64,000 nt of DNA from Bacillota bacterium. GTDB lineage: Bacteria > Bacillota > Clostridia > Lachnospirales > Lachnospiraceae. Both the position numbers and the translations under genes were made by a program. Positions within the stretch are counted from its first letter, which is position 1, and every line of letters starts with the position of its first letter. The DNA lies in contig JAEWYQ010000076.1 of NCBI GenBank assembly GCA_023395555.1, positions 1-64,000 of the forward strand. The letters run 5' to 3'. Positions 42,893-52,116 of the stretch are shown here, one piece after another. The notes under the pieces are model-generated. The model was not told where the DNA came from. It saw only the letters and a program-made list of their open reading frames with translations, and searched no databases.

Positions 42893-43777
42893 TCAGCAGC
42901 CGGGGCATCGCTCCAGTTCCAGCTTAGCCAGCTGTATGCATCCCATAATTCCCTGATCATCCTTCAATGAGGCAGGAACGATGTACTGATCCAGATCCTC
43001 CATCTGCGGGGTACGGATATATCCGTTTAATAAACGTGCAACCTCCTTGCGGATCAGGGGAAAGAGCTGCTCCTGATGCATAACGCCGCCGCCCAGAATG
43101 ATTTTATGCGGTGACAGTGTCAGGATAAAATTCGCTATTCCCTGTGCAAGGTAGAAGGCTTCCAGCTCCCATACCCTTGTATCGTCCTTCAGATCATATG
43201 CTTTTTTCATCCAGCGCTTCTCAATGGCAGGCCCGGAAGCCAGCCCTTCCATACAGTTGGGATGATACGGGCAGGCGCTTTCCAGAGGATCCTCCGGGTG
43301 CCTGCTTAATAAGATATGTCCGGCTTCGGGATGCAGCGCTCCGTGGAGCAGCTGTCCGTTCATATAGACACCCACTCCGATTCCGGTGCCGATGGTAATA
43401 TAGATGCCGGAAGAAAGCCCCTTCATACATCCCCAGGTCGCCTCTCCAAGAGCCGAGGCATTGACATCGGTATCAAAGCCGATGGGGATCTGTAAAGCAT
43501 CCTTTATGTATCCTGCCAGATTAAAATTGGCCCATGCCAGTTTTGGCGTTGAAGTAATATAGCCATAGGTGGGAGAGTGCCGGTCAAGATCCACAGGACC
43601 AAAAGAGCCGATACCCAGAGCCCGGATATCCTTTCCTCGAAAATAATCGATAATCCTTGCCATCGTGATGTCCGGCGTTTCTGTCGGAATGGAACGCTGC
43701 TCCAGAATCTCGCCGTTTTCATTCCCCAGTGCCATCACCATCTTAGTGCCGCCTGCTTCTAAGGCTCCAAATAACAT
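42893..43777 (-). CDS. ROK-family fructokinase-like sugar kinase
   Basis: A 294-residue ROK kinase, probably a fructokinase of the Bacillus YdhR/GmuE type. ATP loop LEAGGTKMVMALG at the start, sugar-site residues in DTDVNASALGEA, phosphate motif ITIGTGIGVGVY, and a zinc site HPEAGH with CPYHPNC. GGGVMHQ near the end closes the ATP pocket. It lies 19 bases after nrdR on the same strand, with a GGAGGT ribosome site, so the two form an operon. The sugar cannot be fixed from sequence. Confidence 0.85.
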   Translation of the reverse strand: MLFGALEAGGTKMVMALGNENGEILEQRSIPTETPDITMARIIDYFRGKDIRALGIGSFGPVDLDRHSPTYGYITSTPKLAWANFNLAGYIKDALQIPIGFDTDVNASALGEATWGCMKGLSSGIYITIGTGIGVGVYMNGQLLHGALHPEAGHILLSRHPEDPLESACPYHPNCMEGLASGPAIEKRWMKKAYDLKDDTRVWELEAFYLAQGIANFILTLSPHKIILGGGVMHQEQLFPLIRKEVARLLNGYIRTPQMEDLDQYIVPASLKDDQGIMGCIQLAKLELERCPGC

Positions 43778-43796
43778 TCTGTCTACCTCCGCCTCG

Positions 43797-44249
43797 TTAG
43801 TTTTCTAATATTTTCTTTAATTCGTCCATAAAAGTGTTGACATCCTTGAATTCGCGATAAACCGATGCAAAGCGCACATAGGCTACCGGATCCAGGTCCT
43901 TTAGCTTGTCCATTAAAATTTCCCCGATTACATAGCTGGGTATCTCCTTGTCCTCCCGATTAAAGATGGCAGTCTCAACCTCATCTATTAGAGAGGTAAT
44001 CTGATCTACCGAGATGGGCCGTTTATGACAGGAGCGGAATATTCCGGCTTCAATCTTGGAACGTTCATAGGGTTCGCGGTTATTGTCCTTTTTAATAACT
44101 ACAAGGGGGATGGTTTCTATTTTCTCATAAGTGGTAAACCGGCGCTGGCATCCGTCGCACTGGCGGCGTCTGCGAATGGAGTTATTCTCATCCGACGGTC
44201 TTGAATCGATTACGCGGGTATTATCTGTACCGCAAAACGGGCATTTCAT
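43797..44249 (-). CDS. nrdR: Ribonucleotide reductase repressor NrdR
   Basis: A 150-residue regulator with an N-terminal zinc ribbon (MKCPFCG, then CDGCQRRFTTYE) and an ATP-cone domain (VVIKKDNNREPYERSKIEAG) that reads dATP/ATP levels and represses ribonucleotide reductase genes. ATG 44249 is chosen: MKCPFCG is the universal start and AGGAGG precedes it. The open frame extends 31 codons further with no support. No NrdR box pair was seen in its own leader. Confidence 0.95.
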   Translation of the reverse strand: MKCPFCGTDNTRVIDSRPSDENNSIRRRRQCDGCQRRFTTYEKIETIPLVVIKKDNNREPYERSKIEAGIFRSCHKRPISVDQITSLIDEVETAIFNREDKEIPSYVIGEILMDKLKDLDPVAYVRFASVYREFKDVNTFMDELKKILEN

Positions 44250-44288
44250 AGTAATATCCTCCTGATTGGTTGGGTGATCCTCATTCTG

Positions 44289-44317
44289 ATTATATTGAAG
44301 TTTTCCCCAACGGTCAA
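44289..44317 (-). promoter_or_regulatory. Sigma-A promoter for nrdR (reverse)
   Basis: On the reverse strand, TTGACC (44317-44312) and TATAAT (44294-44289) are 17 bases apart, 40 bases before the nrdR start codon. Confidence 0.7.
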
Positions 44318-44374
44318 GACAATAATTCATCCTTTGCAACATATAATGGATTGAGTAACATTATGGGTGATTTT

Positions 44375-44632
44375 ATGCGCTTTTGTGAGCTTCGGGAAAA
44401 GGAAGTCATTAACTGCAGGGACTGTGTCCGGCTGGGCTTTGTCTGCGATATCGAATTTGATGTTTGTACCGGAATGATCACACATATTATTGTCCCGGGT
44501 CCCTGTAAAATCTGGGGTCTTTTCGGCAGGGATCATGAATATGTAATCAGCCGCAGCCACATCTGTCAGATCGGTGTGGATATTATATTGGTAGATGTGG
44601 ATCTTGAAAAATGTCTTGTTAAATTAGGATAA
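44375..44632 (+). CDS. YlmC/YmxH family sporulation protein
   Basis: An 85-residue PRC-barrel-like protein: MRFCELREKEVINCRDC, then GFVCDIEFD, IVPGP, and RSHICQIGVDIILVDVD. This is the YlmC/YmxH family, conserved in spore formers. The function is not known; some members are produced during sporulation. ATG 44375 matches the usual N-terminus, with a GGGTGA site before it. The open frame begins further upstream. It is divergent from nrdR. Confidence 0.85.
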   Translation: MRFCELREKEVINCRDCVRLGFVCDIEFDVCTGMITHIIVPGPCKIWGLFGRDHEYVISRSHICQIGVDIILVDVDLEKCLVKLG

Positions 44633-44695
44633 ATTTGTTATACTACGCCTAAGCAAATGATTCCTTCGTTGTGGAGAGACAAGGAAGGAGCAATT

Positions 44696-46228
44696 ATGTT
44701 CAGTAAAGCATACAGCGCGGCAATCTTTGGGATTGACGCGCGTATTGTATCTGTCGAGGCGGATGTCAGCGACGGCTTGCCGGTCTTTGATATGGTGGGC
44801 TATCTGGGATCCGAGGTGAAGGAAGCCAGGGAAAGGGTGCGGGTCGCTATTAAGAATTCGGGATACCGGCTTCCGGCCAAGCGTATCACCGTCAATCTGT
44901 CCCCTGCGGATGTGCGCAAGGAAGGGACTGCCTTTGATCTGTCTGTGGCAATTGCAATTCTAACGGCCTTTGGCCATCTTCCCCAGGAGTGTCTGAAGAA
45001 CACTCTGATCGTGGGGGAACTCAGCTTAAACGGGAATGTGAATAAGGTAAGAGGTGTCCTGCCGGTGGTGTATTCCGCAAAGGAGCAGGGCTTTACCAGG
45101 TGCGTCGTTCCTCTGGAGAATGCCGGGGAAGGGGCCGTGGTGCAGGGAATCGCCGTCTATGGGATAACCACTCTCACAGAGGCTGCCCTGCTGCTGCAGG
45201 GAGAGCTCAGGAAGGAACCGGAGCAGGTGGATGTGGCAGGCCTCTTTGCCGAAGACGGCAGGGAGGATGTTCTTGACTTTGCAGATGTAACAGGGCAGCT
45301 GGCGGCAAAACATGCCATTGAAATTGCGGTATCCGGTATGCATAACCTTCTGATGATCGGTCCTCCCGGCTCCGGCAAGACCATGCTGGCAAAACGGATT
45401 CCCACCATTATGCCGGAGCTTTCCCTTGAGGAAAGCATGGAAATCTCCAAAATCTACAGCATCGCGGGATTGATGAAACGGCAGCCCCTGATCACCAGAC
45501 GGCCCTTTCGCAGTCCTCACCACACCATTACCGCTCCGGCTCTGACGGGAGGAGGAAAGGGGCCCCAGCCGGGAGAAATCAGTCTGGCTCATCTTGGTGT
45601 CCTGTTTCTGGACGAATTTCCTGAATTCCAAAAGAACACCATAGAGGTGCTGCGCCAACCCATGGAGGAGAAATCCGTTACCATAGCCAGGCTCAATGCC
45701 TCCTATTGCTATCCTGCCGACTGTATGACCGTAGCCGCAATGAATCCCTGCTCCTGCGGTTATTATCCGGACCGGAACCGCTGTAATTGCTCATTGAATC
45801 AGATCAAGAGATATCTGGGGAGGATATCCCAGCCCCTGCTGGACCGTTTTGATATCTGTACCGAGGCGCAGCAGGTGAATTATCAGGAGCTTCGCCATTT
45901 CACAAGACCGGAAGCCTCCGCGCAGATTCGCCGGAGAGTCGCCGGGGCGCGCCGTATCCAATTGGAACGCTATCATGGAGAGAAGATCTATTTCAATTCC
46001 CAGCTGACGCCCGGATTGATTAAAAAATACTGTAAGCTGGAAGCCAGGGAGCAGTCATTGCTGGAAGAAGCCTTTGTCAAAATGAACCTCAGTGCCCGGG
46101 CCTACCACCGGATTCTTAAGGTGGCACGCACCGCTGCTGATCTGGAGGGAAGTGAGAGGATTACCGCAAGACATATCAGCGAAGCTATTTGTTATCGGAG
46201 CATAGACCGGAAGTATTGGGGGGAATGA
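44696..46228 (+). CDS. yifB: YifB/ComM-type AAA+ protein (Mg-chelatase-like)
   Basis: A 510-residue AAA+ ATPase. It has an N-terminal Lon-protease-like domain (about 1-170), Walker A GPPGSGKTMLAKRIPTIMP, Walker B FLDEFPEF, the CSCGYYPD and CNC cysteines, and a C-terminal domain with RAYHRILKVARTAADLEG. ComM of transforming bacteria is a branch-migration helicase for incoming DNA. The role in Firmicutes is less clear. ATG 44696 follows an AAGGAAGGA. It sits before dprA, another recombination gene. Confidence 0.9.
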   Translation: MFSKAYSAAIFGIDARIVSVEADVSDGLPVFDMVGYLGSEVKEARERVRVAIKNSGYRLPAKRITVNLSPADVRKEGTAFDLSVAIAILTAFGHLPQECLKNTLIVGELSLNGNVNKVRGVLPVVYSAKEQGFTRCVVPLENAGEGAVVQGIAVYGITTLTEAALLLQGELRKEPEQVDVAGLFAEDGREDVLDFADVTGQLAAKHAIEIAVSGMHNLLMIGPPGSGKTMLAKRIPTIMPELSLEESMEISKIYSIAGLMKRQPLITRRPFRSPHHTITAPALTGGGKGPQPGEISLAHLGVLFLDEFPEFQKNTIEVLRQPMEEKSVTIARLNASYCYPADCMTVAAMNPCSCGYYPDRNRCNCSLNQIKRYLGRISQPLLDRFDICTEAQQVNYQELRHFTRPEASAQIRRRVAGARRIQLERYHGEKIYFNSQLTPGLIKKYCKLEAREQSLLEEAFVKMNLSARAYHRILKVARTAADLEGSERITARHISEAICYRSIDRKYWGE

Positions 46229-46324
46229 CCCCCTGTATAGAAGCAGATTACCGGGGCTGTAAAATCACCTGGCAATTTGAAGAAAAGAAAACAGATAAGA
46301 AATTAGGAAAGGAAGAGGAACAGA

Positions 46325-47503
46325 ATGGAGAAGATAGAGTATCAATATTGGCTGGCGAATTTGAAGAACATTGGTGTCAGGAAGATTGACGTCCTGCTGA
46401 AACTCTTCGGAACGGCGGAGGCAGTCTACAGAGCTGCAGAAAAGGAGCTTTATGCGTTAAAAAAGGACAAAGCCCTGCCGGACCGGTTTAGTGAAGCGGA
46501 TATAGAAACAATCCTCAGGAGCCGGGATGCGGGCAGAATCCATGATGACTATACTAAACTTCTTTCCCGCGGCATATATTTTGTCACAAGGGAAGATACG
46601 GAATATCCCGGGCAGCTGCGTCCTATCTGCGGAGCGCCCTACGGCCTGTATGTCAGAGGAGGGCTTCCCGGACAGAAAGAGAAGCTGCTGGCGGTGGTCG
46701 GGGCCAGGGACTGCTCCCCCTATGGCAGAGAGATGGCTGCCTGGCTGGCGGGCGCGGCGGCGAAGGCAGGTATCGGCATCGTCAGCGGACTGGCCAGAGG
46801 AGTTGACCGCTATGCCCATGAAGGAGCCTTGGCAGCAGGGGGAAGAACCTATGGAGTGATGGGGTGCGGAATTGATATCTGCTACCCGAGGGAACATATC
46901 AATCTTTATATGGAAATAAAAAAAGAGGGTGGGATCATCAGTGAATATGCCCCGGGAACTCAACCGGCAGCCGGCAATTTTCCTGTGCGTAACCGGATCA
47001 TCAGCGGACTCTGCCAGGGCATTCTTGTGGTGGAAGCAAGGCAGAAGAGCGGTTCGCTGATCACGGTGGACCAGGGATTGGAGCAGGGAAAGGAGATTTA
47101 TGCTCTGCCGGGAAGAGCGATGGACCGGCTCAGTGAGGGATGTAATAATTTAATAAAAATGGGGGCAAAATTAATTACATCTCCAAAAGATATTCTGGAA
47201 GATTATTTTCCGAATTATGAACAAAATATGGACGAATTGAAAAAAAATAATAAACAGCTTGAAAAAGTAGAAAAAATAGTATATGCTTCTCTTTGTTTGG
47301 AACCGAGGAGTATGGAAGAACTGGCCCGGATGACCGGACTTCCCATGGATGTCCTCATGGAGAAGCTGTTTTTTCTGGAACTTCAGGGTTATGCCAGACA
47401 GATTGGTAAAAATTATTATGTAGCGCAGGAAGTATTTCCTGACCATAGGGTGGATGAGCTGCAAACAGAAATGAGGGAAACATTTACATGCCAAAATATC
47501 TAG
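46325..47503 (+). CDS. dprA: DNA processing protein DprA
   Basis: A 392-residue protein. The Rossmann-like core holds VVGARDCSPYG, SGLARGVDRYAHEGAL, and FPVRNRIISGLC, the conserved set that binds single-stranded DNA and loads RecA during transformation. A C-terminal winged-helix domain (about 315-370) follows an AT-rich, Lys/Asn-rich linker (LKKNNKQLEKVEK). It overlaps topA by 16 bases. Since comEC is broken at 8520 in this window, its transformation role here is open. Confidence 0.93.
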   Translation: MEKIEYQYWLANLKNIGVRKIDVLLKLFGTAEAVYRAAEKELYALKKDKALPDRFSEADIETILRSRDAGRIHDDYTKLLSRGIYFVTREDTEYPGQLRPICGAPYGLYVRGGLPGQKEKLLAVVGARDCSPYGREMAAWLAGAAAKAGIGIVSGLARGVDRYAHEGALAAGGRTYGVMGCGIDICYPREHINLYMEIKKEGGIISEYAPGTQPAAGNFPVRNRIISGLCQGILVVEARQKSGSLITVDQGLEQGKEIYALPGRAMDRLSEGCNNLIKMGAKLITSPKDILEDYFPNYEQNMDELKKNNKQLEKVEKIVYASLCLEPRSMEELARMTGLPMDVLMEKLFFLELQGYARQIGKNYYVAQEVFPDHRVDELQTEMRETFTCQNI

Positions 47504-49536
47504 TGATCGTGGAATCACCGGCAAAGGCCAAGACGATTAAGAAATTTCTCGGAGCGAATTATGAGGTTCTTGCATCCAACGGCCATGTCAGGGATTTGCC
47601 GAAGAGCCAGCTGGGATTTGATAGAGATAACGATTTTGAACCAAAGTATATTACCATCCGGGGGAAAGGGGACCTGCTGGCCAAGCTTCGCAAGGAAGTA
47701 AAGAAGGCTGACCGGGTGTACCTGGCAACGGACCCGGACCGGGAGGGAGAGGCAATCTCCTGGCATTTATCCAAGACATTAAAATTAGAAGAGAAGGATT
47801 CCAGCAGAATTACCTTTAATGAGATTACCAAGAATGCTGTGAAGAATTCCATCAAGGAAGCAAGGGAGATCGATATGGATCTGGTGAACGCCCAGCAGGC
47901 CAGGAGAATGCTGGACCGTATGGTTGGTTACCGGATCAGCCCCCTGCTGTGGTCCAAGGTGAAACGGGGCTTAAGCGCGGGCCGGGTTCAGTCGGTAGCG
48001 CTGAGAATTATCTGTGACCGGGAGGATGAGATCAATGCTTTTGTTCCCGAGGAATACTGGACTCTGGAGGCAGAATTTGAGCAAAAAGGCAAGAAAAAGC
48101 CTCTGATTGCAAAGCTGAACGGCTCTAAGAAGGTTATCCGCAGCGAATCGGAGATGCAGGAGGTAGTCAAACAGCTTAAGAATGCGGTCTTTACGGTAGC
48201 GGAGATCAAGAAATCGGAGCGGATCCGTAAGGCTCCGCTTCCTTTTACCACCAGTACGCTCCAGCAAGAGGCGGCCAAGGCTTTGAACCTCTCCCCCCAG
48301 AAGACCATGCAGGTGGCACAACAGCTGTATGAGGGCGTAGATATCAAGGGACACGGAACCGTGGGTCTGATCAGCTATCTGCGTACGGACTCCGTGCGGG
48401 TCAGCGATGAGGCGGATCAGGCTGCCAAGGAATATATTAAGGCACGATACGGAGAAGAGTTTGTTGCTCTGACGGAGAACCAGGGCCGTACGGGCAAGAA
48501 GATACAGGATGCCCACGAGGCCATCCGGCCCACTTATGTGGAGTTTACACCCGATGAATTAAAGCAGAGCCTCAGCAGGGACCAGTTCCGTCTCTACCAG
48601 TTAATATGGAAGCGTTTTGTAGCAAGCCGGATGCAGCCGGCCCGGTATGAGACCACTTCTGTCAAGATCGATGCCAATGGGCTGAAATTTACCGCATCTG
48701 CCTCCAAGCTGGTTTTTGACGGCTTTATGGGGGTATATATTCCCGAAGAGGAGGAAGAAGAGGCCGGTGTCTCTCTCGACAGCCTGAAGGAAGGGGATCA
48801 GCTGAAGCTGCAGAAGCTGGATCAGAACCAGCATTTTACCCAGCCCCCGGCTCATTATACGGAGGCCTCCCTGGTAAAGACGCTGGAGGAACTGGGCATT
48901 GGAAGGCCGAGCACCTACGCGCCCACCATCGGCACCATTATAGCCAGACGTTATGTGATCAGGGAGAATAAGAATCTCTATGTGACGGAGCTGGGCGAAG
49001 CGGTGAATAATATTATGAAGGCCGCCTTCTCCAGTATTGTGGATGTGAATTTTACCGCCAACATGGAATCTTTGCTGGACTGTGTGGAGGATGGGACCGT
49101 GCAGTGGAAGACCGTAATCAGCAATTTCTATCCGGATCTGGAAGAGGCGGTGGAGAATGCCCATATCGAATTGGATAAGATCCAGATTGCGGATGAGGTA
49201 TCCGAGGAGATTTGTGAGGCCTGCGGCAGGAACATGGTGGTGAAATACGGGCCTCATGGCAAATTCCTGGCCTGCCCCGGATTTCCGGACTGCAAGAATA
49301 CCAAGCCCTATCTGGAGAAGATAGGGGTGGATTGTCCCTACTGCGGCGGAGATATTGTCCTTAAGAAGACGAAGAAGGGCAGGAAATACTACGGCTGCGT
49401 CAACAATCCCGACTGTGAATTCATGACCTGGCAGAAGCCTTCCGCCACCCGCTGCGAGAAATGCGGCGGAATTATGCTGGAGAAGGGCAATAAGCTGGTG
49501 TGTGAGAATTCAAAATGCGGTTTTGTATTAAAATAA
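47488..49536 (+). CDS. topA: DNA topoisomerase I
   Basis: A 682-residue type IA topoisomerase that relaxes negative supercoils. The Toprim domain opens with IVESPAKAKTIKKFLG and has TDPDREGEAI. The catalytic tyrosine lies in the ISYLRTDSVR segment. Three zinc-finger modules end the protein (CEACGRNMVVKYG, CPYCGGDIVLKK, CEKCGGIMLEKG). The start ATG overlaps the dprA end. The dprA-topA-codY-flagellar order is common in Firmicutes. Confidence 0.95.
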   Translation: MPKYLVIVESPAKAKTIKKFLGANYEVLASNGHVRDLPKSQLGFDRDNDFEPKYITIRGKGDLLAKLRKEVKKADRVYLATDPDREGEAISWHLSKTLKLEEKDSSRITFNEITKNAVKNSIKEAREIDMDLVNAQQARRMLDRMVGYRISPLLWSKVKRGLSAGRVQSVALRIICDREDEINAFVPEEYWTLEAEFEQKGKKKPLIAKLNGSKKVIRSESEMQEVVKQLKNAVFTVAEIKKSERIRKAPLPFTTSTLQQEAAKALNLSPQKTMQVAQQLYEGVDIKGHGTVGLISYLRTDSVRVSDEADQAAKEYIKARYGEEFVALTENQGRTGKKIQDAHEAIRPTYVEFTPDELKQSLSRDQFRLYQLIWKRFVASRMQPARYETTSVKIDANGLKFTASASKLVFDGFMGVYIPEEEEEEAGVSLDSLKEGDQLKLQKLDQNQHFTQPPAHYTEASLVKTLEELGIGRPSTYAPTIGTIIARRYVIRENKNLYVTELGEAVNNIMKAAFSSIVDVNFTANMESLLDCVEDGTVQWKTVISNFYPDLEEAVENAHIELDKIQIADEVSEEICEACGRNMVVKYGPHGKFLACPGFPDCKNTKPYLEKIGVDCPYCGGDIVLKKTKKGRKYYGCVNNPDCEFMTWQKPSATRCEKCGGIMLEKGNKLVCENSKCGFVLK

Positions 49537-49619
49537 AGTATCAATTTTGAAAATACTTATAATTGGATGTAAAAAATGAAATTTATATATAAATGTGTGT
49601 CAAAACGCCAAAAAGCCTA

Positions 49620-49648
49620 TTGTTTTTCGTGATAACATGTGATAAGAT
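49620..49648 (+). promoter_or_regulatory. Possible promoter before codY
   Basis: TTGTTT at 49620-49625 and TAAGAT at 49643-49648 are 17 bases apart, about 90 bases before codY. Confidence 0.35.
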
Positions 49649-49738
49649 TGAAAAGGTGTAACAATTTGTCTTTTGACCTTAGTCATCATGTTAGATGGGA
49701 GCCTGGAGGGGTCTGGAGAAACTGGGAGGAACCATGGG

Positions 49739-50512
49739 ATGAGTGTACAATTACTGGATAAAACAAGAAAGATTAATAACCTGCTGCATAACAACAATTC
49801 ACATAAGGTTGTATTTAATGATATCTGCGTGGTTCTCAGCGATATACTGGCCTCTAACGTATTGGTCATCAGCCGGAAGGGAAAGGTGCTGGGGATCAAG
49901 AATCGCAGCGACATTGTTGAGATAAGGGAATTGATCAAGGATACGGTGGGGCGGCATATTGACGGCTTGCTGAATGAAAGGCTTCTCAATATATTATCCA
50001 CCAAAGAGAATGTGAATTTGAGAACCTTAGGCTTTGAATTCAAGAATGTCGACATCTACCAGGCAATTATAACACCGATTGATATAGCAGGAGAGAGGCT
50101 GGGCACTCTGTTTTTATATAAGAACGGTTCCCAGTATACTCTGGATGATATTATTTTAAGCGAGTACGGTACTACGGTGGTGGGACTTGAGATGATGCGT
50201 TCCGTCAACGAAGAGAATGCGGAGGAGAACCGGAAGGTGCAGATTGTGAAGTCTGCCATCAGCACCCTGAGTTTCTCGGAGCTGGAGGCGATTACTCATA
50301 TTTTTGAAGAGCTGAAGGGCAATGAGGGGATACTGGTGGCCAGTAAGATTGCCGACCGGGTGGGAATTACCCGATCCGTGATTGTCAATGCTCTTCGCAA
50401 ATTTGAGAGCGCGGGAGTGATTGAATCCCGTTCCTCCGGCATGAAAGGGACGTACATTCGCGTTTTGAACGATGTTGTATTCGATGAATTGAAAAATTTA
50501 AGTCATTCATGA
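49739..50512 (+). CDS. codY: Global regulator CodY
   Basis: A 257-residue GTP and branched-chain amino acid sensing repressor. The N-terminal GAF domain begins MSVQLLDKTRKIN, and the C-terminal winged helix has ASKIADRVGITRSVIVNALRKFESAGVIESRS. The GAF pocket is expected at about 60-130. ATG 49739 is chosen: GGGAGGA at 49724-49730, and MSVQLLDKTR is the family start. It stands alone, with terminator and flagellar promoters after it. Confidence 0.94.
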   Translation: MSVQLLDKTRKINNLLHNNNSHKVVFNDICVVLSDILASNVLVISRKGKVLGIKNRSDIVEIRELIKDTVGRHIDGLLNERLLNILSTKENVNLRTLGFEFKNVDIYQAIITPIDIAGERLGTLFLYKNGSQYTLDDIILSEYGTTVVGLEMMRSVNEENAEENRKVQIVKSAISTLSFSELEAITHIFEELKGNEGILVASKIADRVGITRSVIVNALRKFESAGVIESRSSGMKGTYIRVLNDVVFDELKNLSHS

Positions 50513-50528
50513 TGAATGATTGTGTGCG

Positions 50529-50572
50529 CAAAAGGATTTGTGGGAAGAAAGTCTCATGAATCCTTTTTTGTG
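50529..50572 (+). terminator. Intrinsic terminator after codY
   Basis: gcaaaaggatt-like bases at about 50528-50538 pair with aatcctttttt at 50559-50569. The right arm itself is T-rich and ends the structure. It starts about 16 bases after codY. Confidence 0.6.
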
Positions 50573-50717
50573 CAGACAATAAAATGTCAAAATATGTCAT
50601 GTATATTTCTGGATACAATATATTGGCAGGAAAACGAATTGTGATCAATATATTGTATATGGAAGGAATCGGAATCACTTTTGGCGTTCTCAATATATGG
50701 GATATTTTCTTTGCTTT

Positions 50718-50748
50718 TTTACCCAGATTATACAAAAGGTAGTATAAT
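50718..50748 (+). promoter_or_regulatory. Upstream flagellar operon promoter candidate
   Basis: TTTACC at 50718-50723 and TATAAT at 50743-50748 have a 19-base spacer. It is the weaker of two tandem candidates before flgB. Confidence 0.35.
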
Positions 50749-50771
50749 TATACTAATTTTTCAAATATATC

Positions 50772-50799
50772 TTGTGTTTTCGCCATTATTCATTATAAT
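50772..50799 (+). promoter_or_regulatory. Proximal flagellar operon promoter
   Basis: TTGTGT at 50772-50777 and TATAAT at 50794-50799 are 16 bases apart. The start would lie near 50806, just before the GAAAGGAG ribosome site of flgB. The 313-base gap 50513-50825 otherwise holds only the codY terminator. Confidence 0.55.
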
Positions 50800-50825
50800 T
50801 GAATTATTGAGAAAGGAGTGCTAAT

Positions 50826-51212
50826 ATGATTGGCTCGAATGCGTTTAATTACATTGATGTGCTGCATAAGGCGGCAAATGCAGGTTGGAAGCGCAATGAA
50901 ATTATTGTTAATAACATTGCCAATGATGATACCCCCGGATATAAGAGGAAGGATGTTCAGTTTGAATCCTATCTGATGTCGTCCCTGTTGGGGGATGGCT
51001 CCCTGGATAAGAGAGTAGCCAATGCCAAGCTGGACAGGCTGGATGGAAGAGTGTACACAGACTATTCCAATATGAGCTACCGTCTGGACGGCAACAATGT
51101 GGATATTGACCAGGAGGAGGCTAATCTGGCAAGGAATTACCTGCGAACCACCGGCCTGATGGATTCCATAAGTCAGGAATTTAACCGCATCAAAACGGTT
51201 CTTACCAAATAG
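50826..51212 (+). CDS. flgB: Flagellar rod protein FlgB
   Basis: A 128-residue proximal rod protein of the basal body. N-terminal ANAGWKRNEIIVNNIANDDTPGYKRKD is the conserved flagellar rod/hook N-terminal motif, and the C-terminal LRTTGLMDSI segment pairs with it in the coiled-coil domain D0. It opens the long flagellar operon, with flgC and fliE next. The start ATG has GAAAGGAG upstream. Confidence 0.94.
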   Translation: MIGSNAFNYIDVLHKAANAGWKRNEIIVNNIANDDTPGYKRKDVQFESYLMSSLLGDGSLDKRVANAKLDRLDGRVYTDYSNMSYRLDGNNVDIDQEEANLARNYLRTTGLMDSISQEFNRIKTVLTK

Positions 51213-51307
51213 GCAAGTCCGGCACATGAAACAAAGAAGATAAGGATGTCATTATAGATCACGGAAGATGATTGTACCGCAGGAAGCGGTAGAATGGAGA
51301 AGAACAG

Positions 51308-51745
51308 ATGTCATTTATGAATGGTATGAATGTCAGTGCCAGCGGCATGTCGGCACAGCGGCTGAGGCTTGATATTATCTCACAGAATATTGCAAATGTG
51401 CATACGACCCGTGATGCGGACGGTAATGTGTATCGCCGTAAAACAGTGGTGTTTTCAGAAAAGGATGTGACCCCCTTCAGCGACATACTGATGAAGAGCT
51501 CGGGAACGGTGGGGAACGGTGTTAAGGTTACACAGATTGCAGAGGATACAAAATCCGCCATGAGAAGGGTATATGATCCCTCCCATCCGGATTCAGATGA
51601 GGATGGATATGTAACTTACCCTAATGTTAACGCGGTGCAGGAGATGACCGATATGATCAGCGCCTCCCGCTCCTTTGAAGCCAATGTCACCGCCTTTAAT
51701 GCCACTAAGAATATGGCGCTGAAAGCTCTTGAAATAGGAAAATAA
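51308..51745 (+). CDS. flgC: Flagellar rod protein FlgC
   Basis: A 145-residue proximal rod protein. The N-terminus reads [31 protein letters not shown] and the C-terminus [24 protein letters not shown], the rod-protein hallmarks. The 95-base gap to flgB holds no gene. It is assembled with FlgB and FliE between the MS ring and the distal rod. Confidence 0.95.
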   Translation: MSFMNGMNVSASGMSAQRLRLDIISQNIANVHTTRDADGNVYRRKTVVFSEKDVTPFSDILMKSSGTVGNGVKVTQIAEDTKSAMRRVYDPSHPDSDEDGYVTYPNVNAVQEMTDMISASRSFEANVTAFNATKNMALKALEIGK

Positions 51746-51760
51746 CAGGAGGCGTAATCC

Positions 51761-52072
51761 ATGAATATCACATCCATCGGCAGTATAGAGGATTTTACCA
51801 AGAATGGTCTGCAGTCTGTAAAAGGAGTAACACCAAACAATAACGCGACCTTTGAGAGCCTGTTTCAGGCTGCGGTCAATATGGTGCAGGAGACCAATGC
51901 CTATACCAATGCAGCGGAGGAGGCGGAGATGGCCAATGCCATGGGACTGTTAGATAATCCTGTTGATTTGCAGGTCGCCCAGTATAAGGCAAATCTGTCA
52001 TTACAGTATACCGTTGCGGTTCGCAATGCAGTATTAGACGCTTACAAAGAAATTATGAACATGCAGTTCTGA
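51761..52072 (+). CDS. fliE: Hook-basal body adaptor FliE
   Basis: A 103-residue protein linking the MS ring to the rod. It shows TFESLFQAAVNMVQETNAYTN, then PVDLQVAQYKANLSLQYTVAVRNAVLDAYKEIMNMQ, typical of FliE C-termini. ATG 51761 follows an AGGAGG; 15 bases separate it from flgC. Confidence 0.93.
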   Translation: MNITSIGSIEDFTKNGLQSVKGVTPNNNATFESLFQAAVNMVQETNAYTNAAEEAEMANAMGLLDNPVDLQVAQYKANLSLQYTVAVRNAVLDAYKEIMNMQF

Positions 52073-52116
52073 TGAAAATTCTGCAAATACATACTTACTA
52101 AGGAGCATAAAGGGTA

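Noticed and set aside
44250..44375. NrdR box in the nrdR/ylmC divergent region
   Set aside because: No pair of the known palindromic boxes was found, only the sigma-A promoter for nrdR.
49543..49555. AATTTTGAAAATA resembling a CodY box before codY
   Set aside because: It lacks the two central bases of the AATTTTCWGAAAATT consensus, so the half sites are wrongly spaced, and it lies far upstream.
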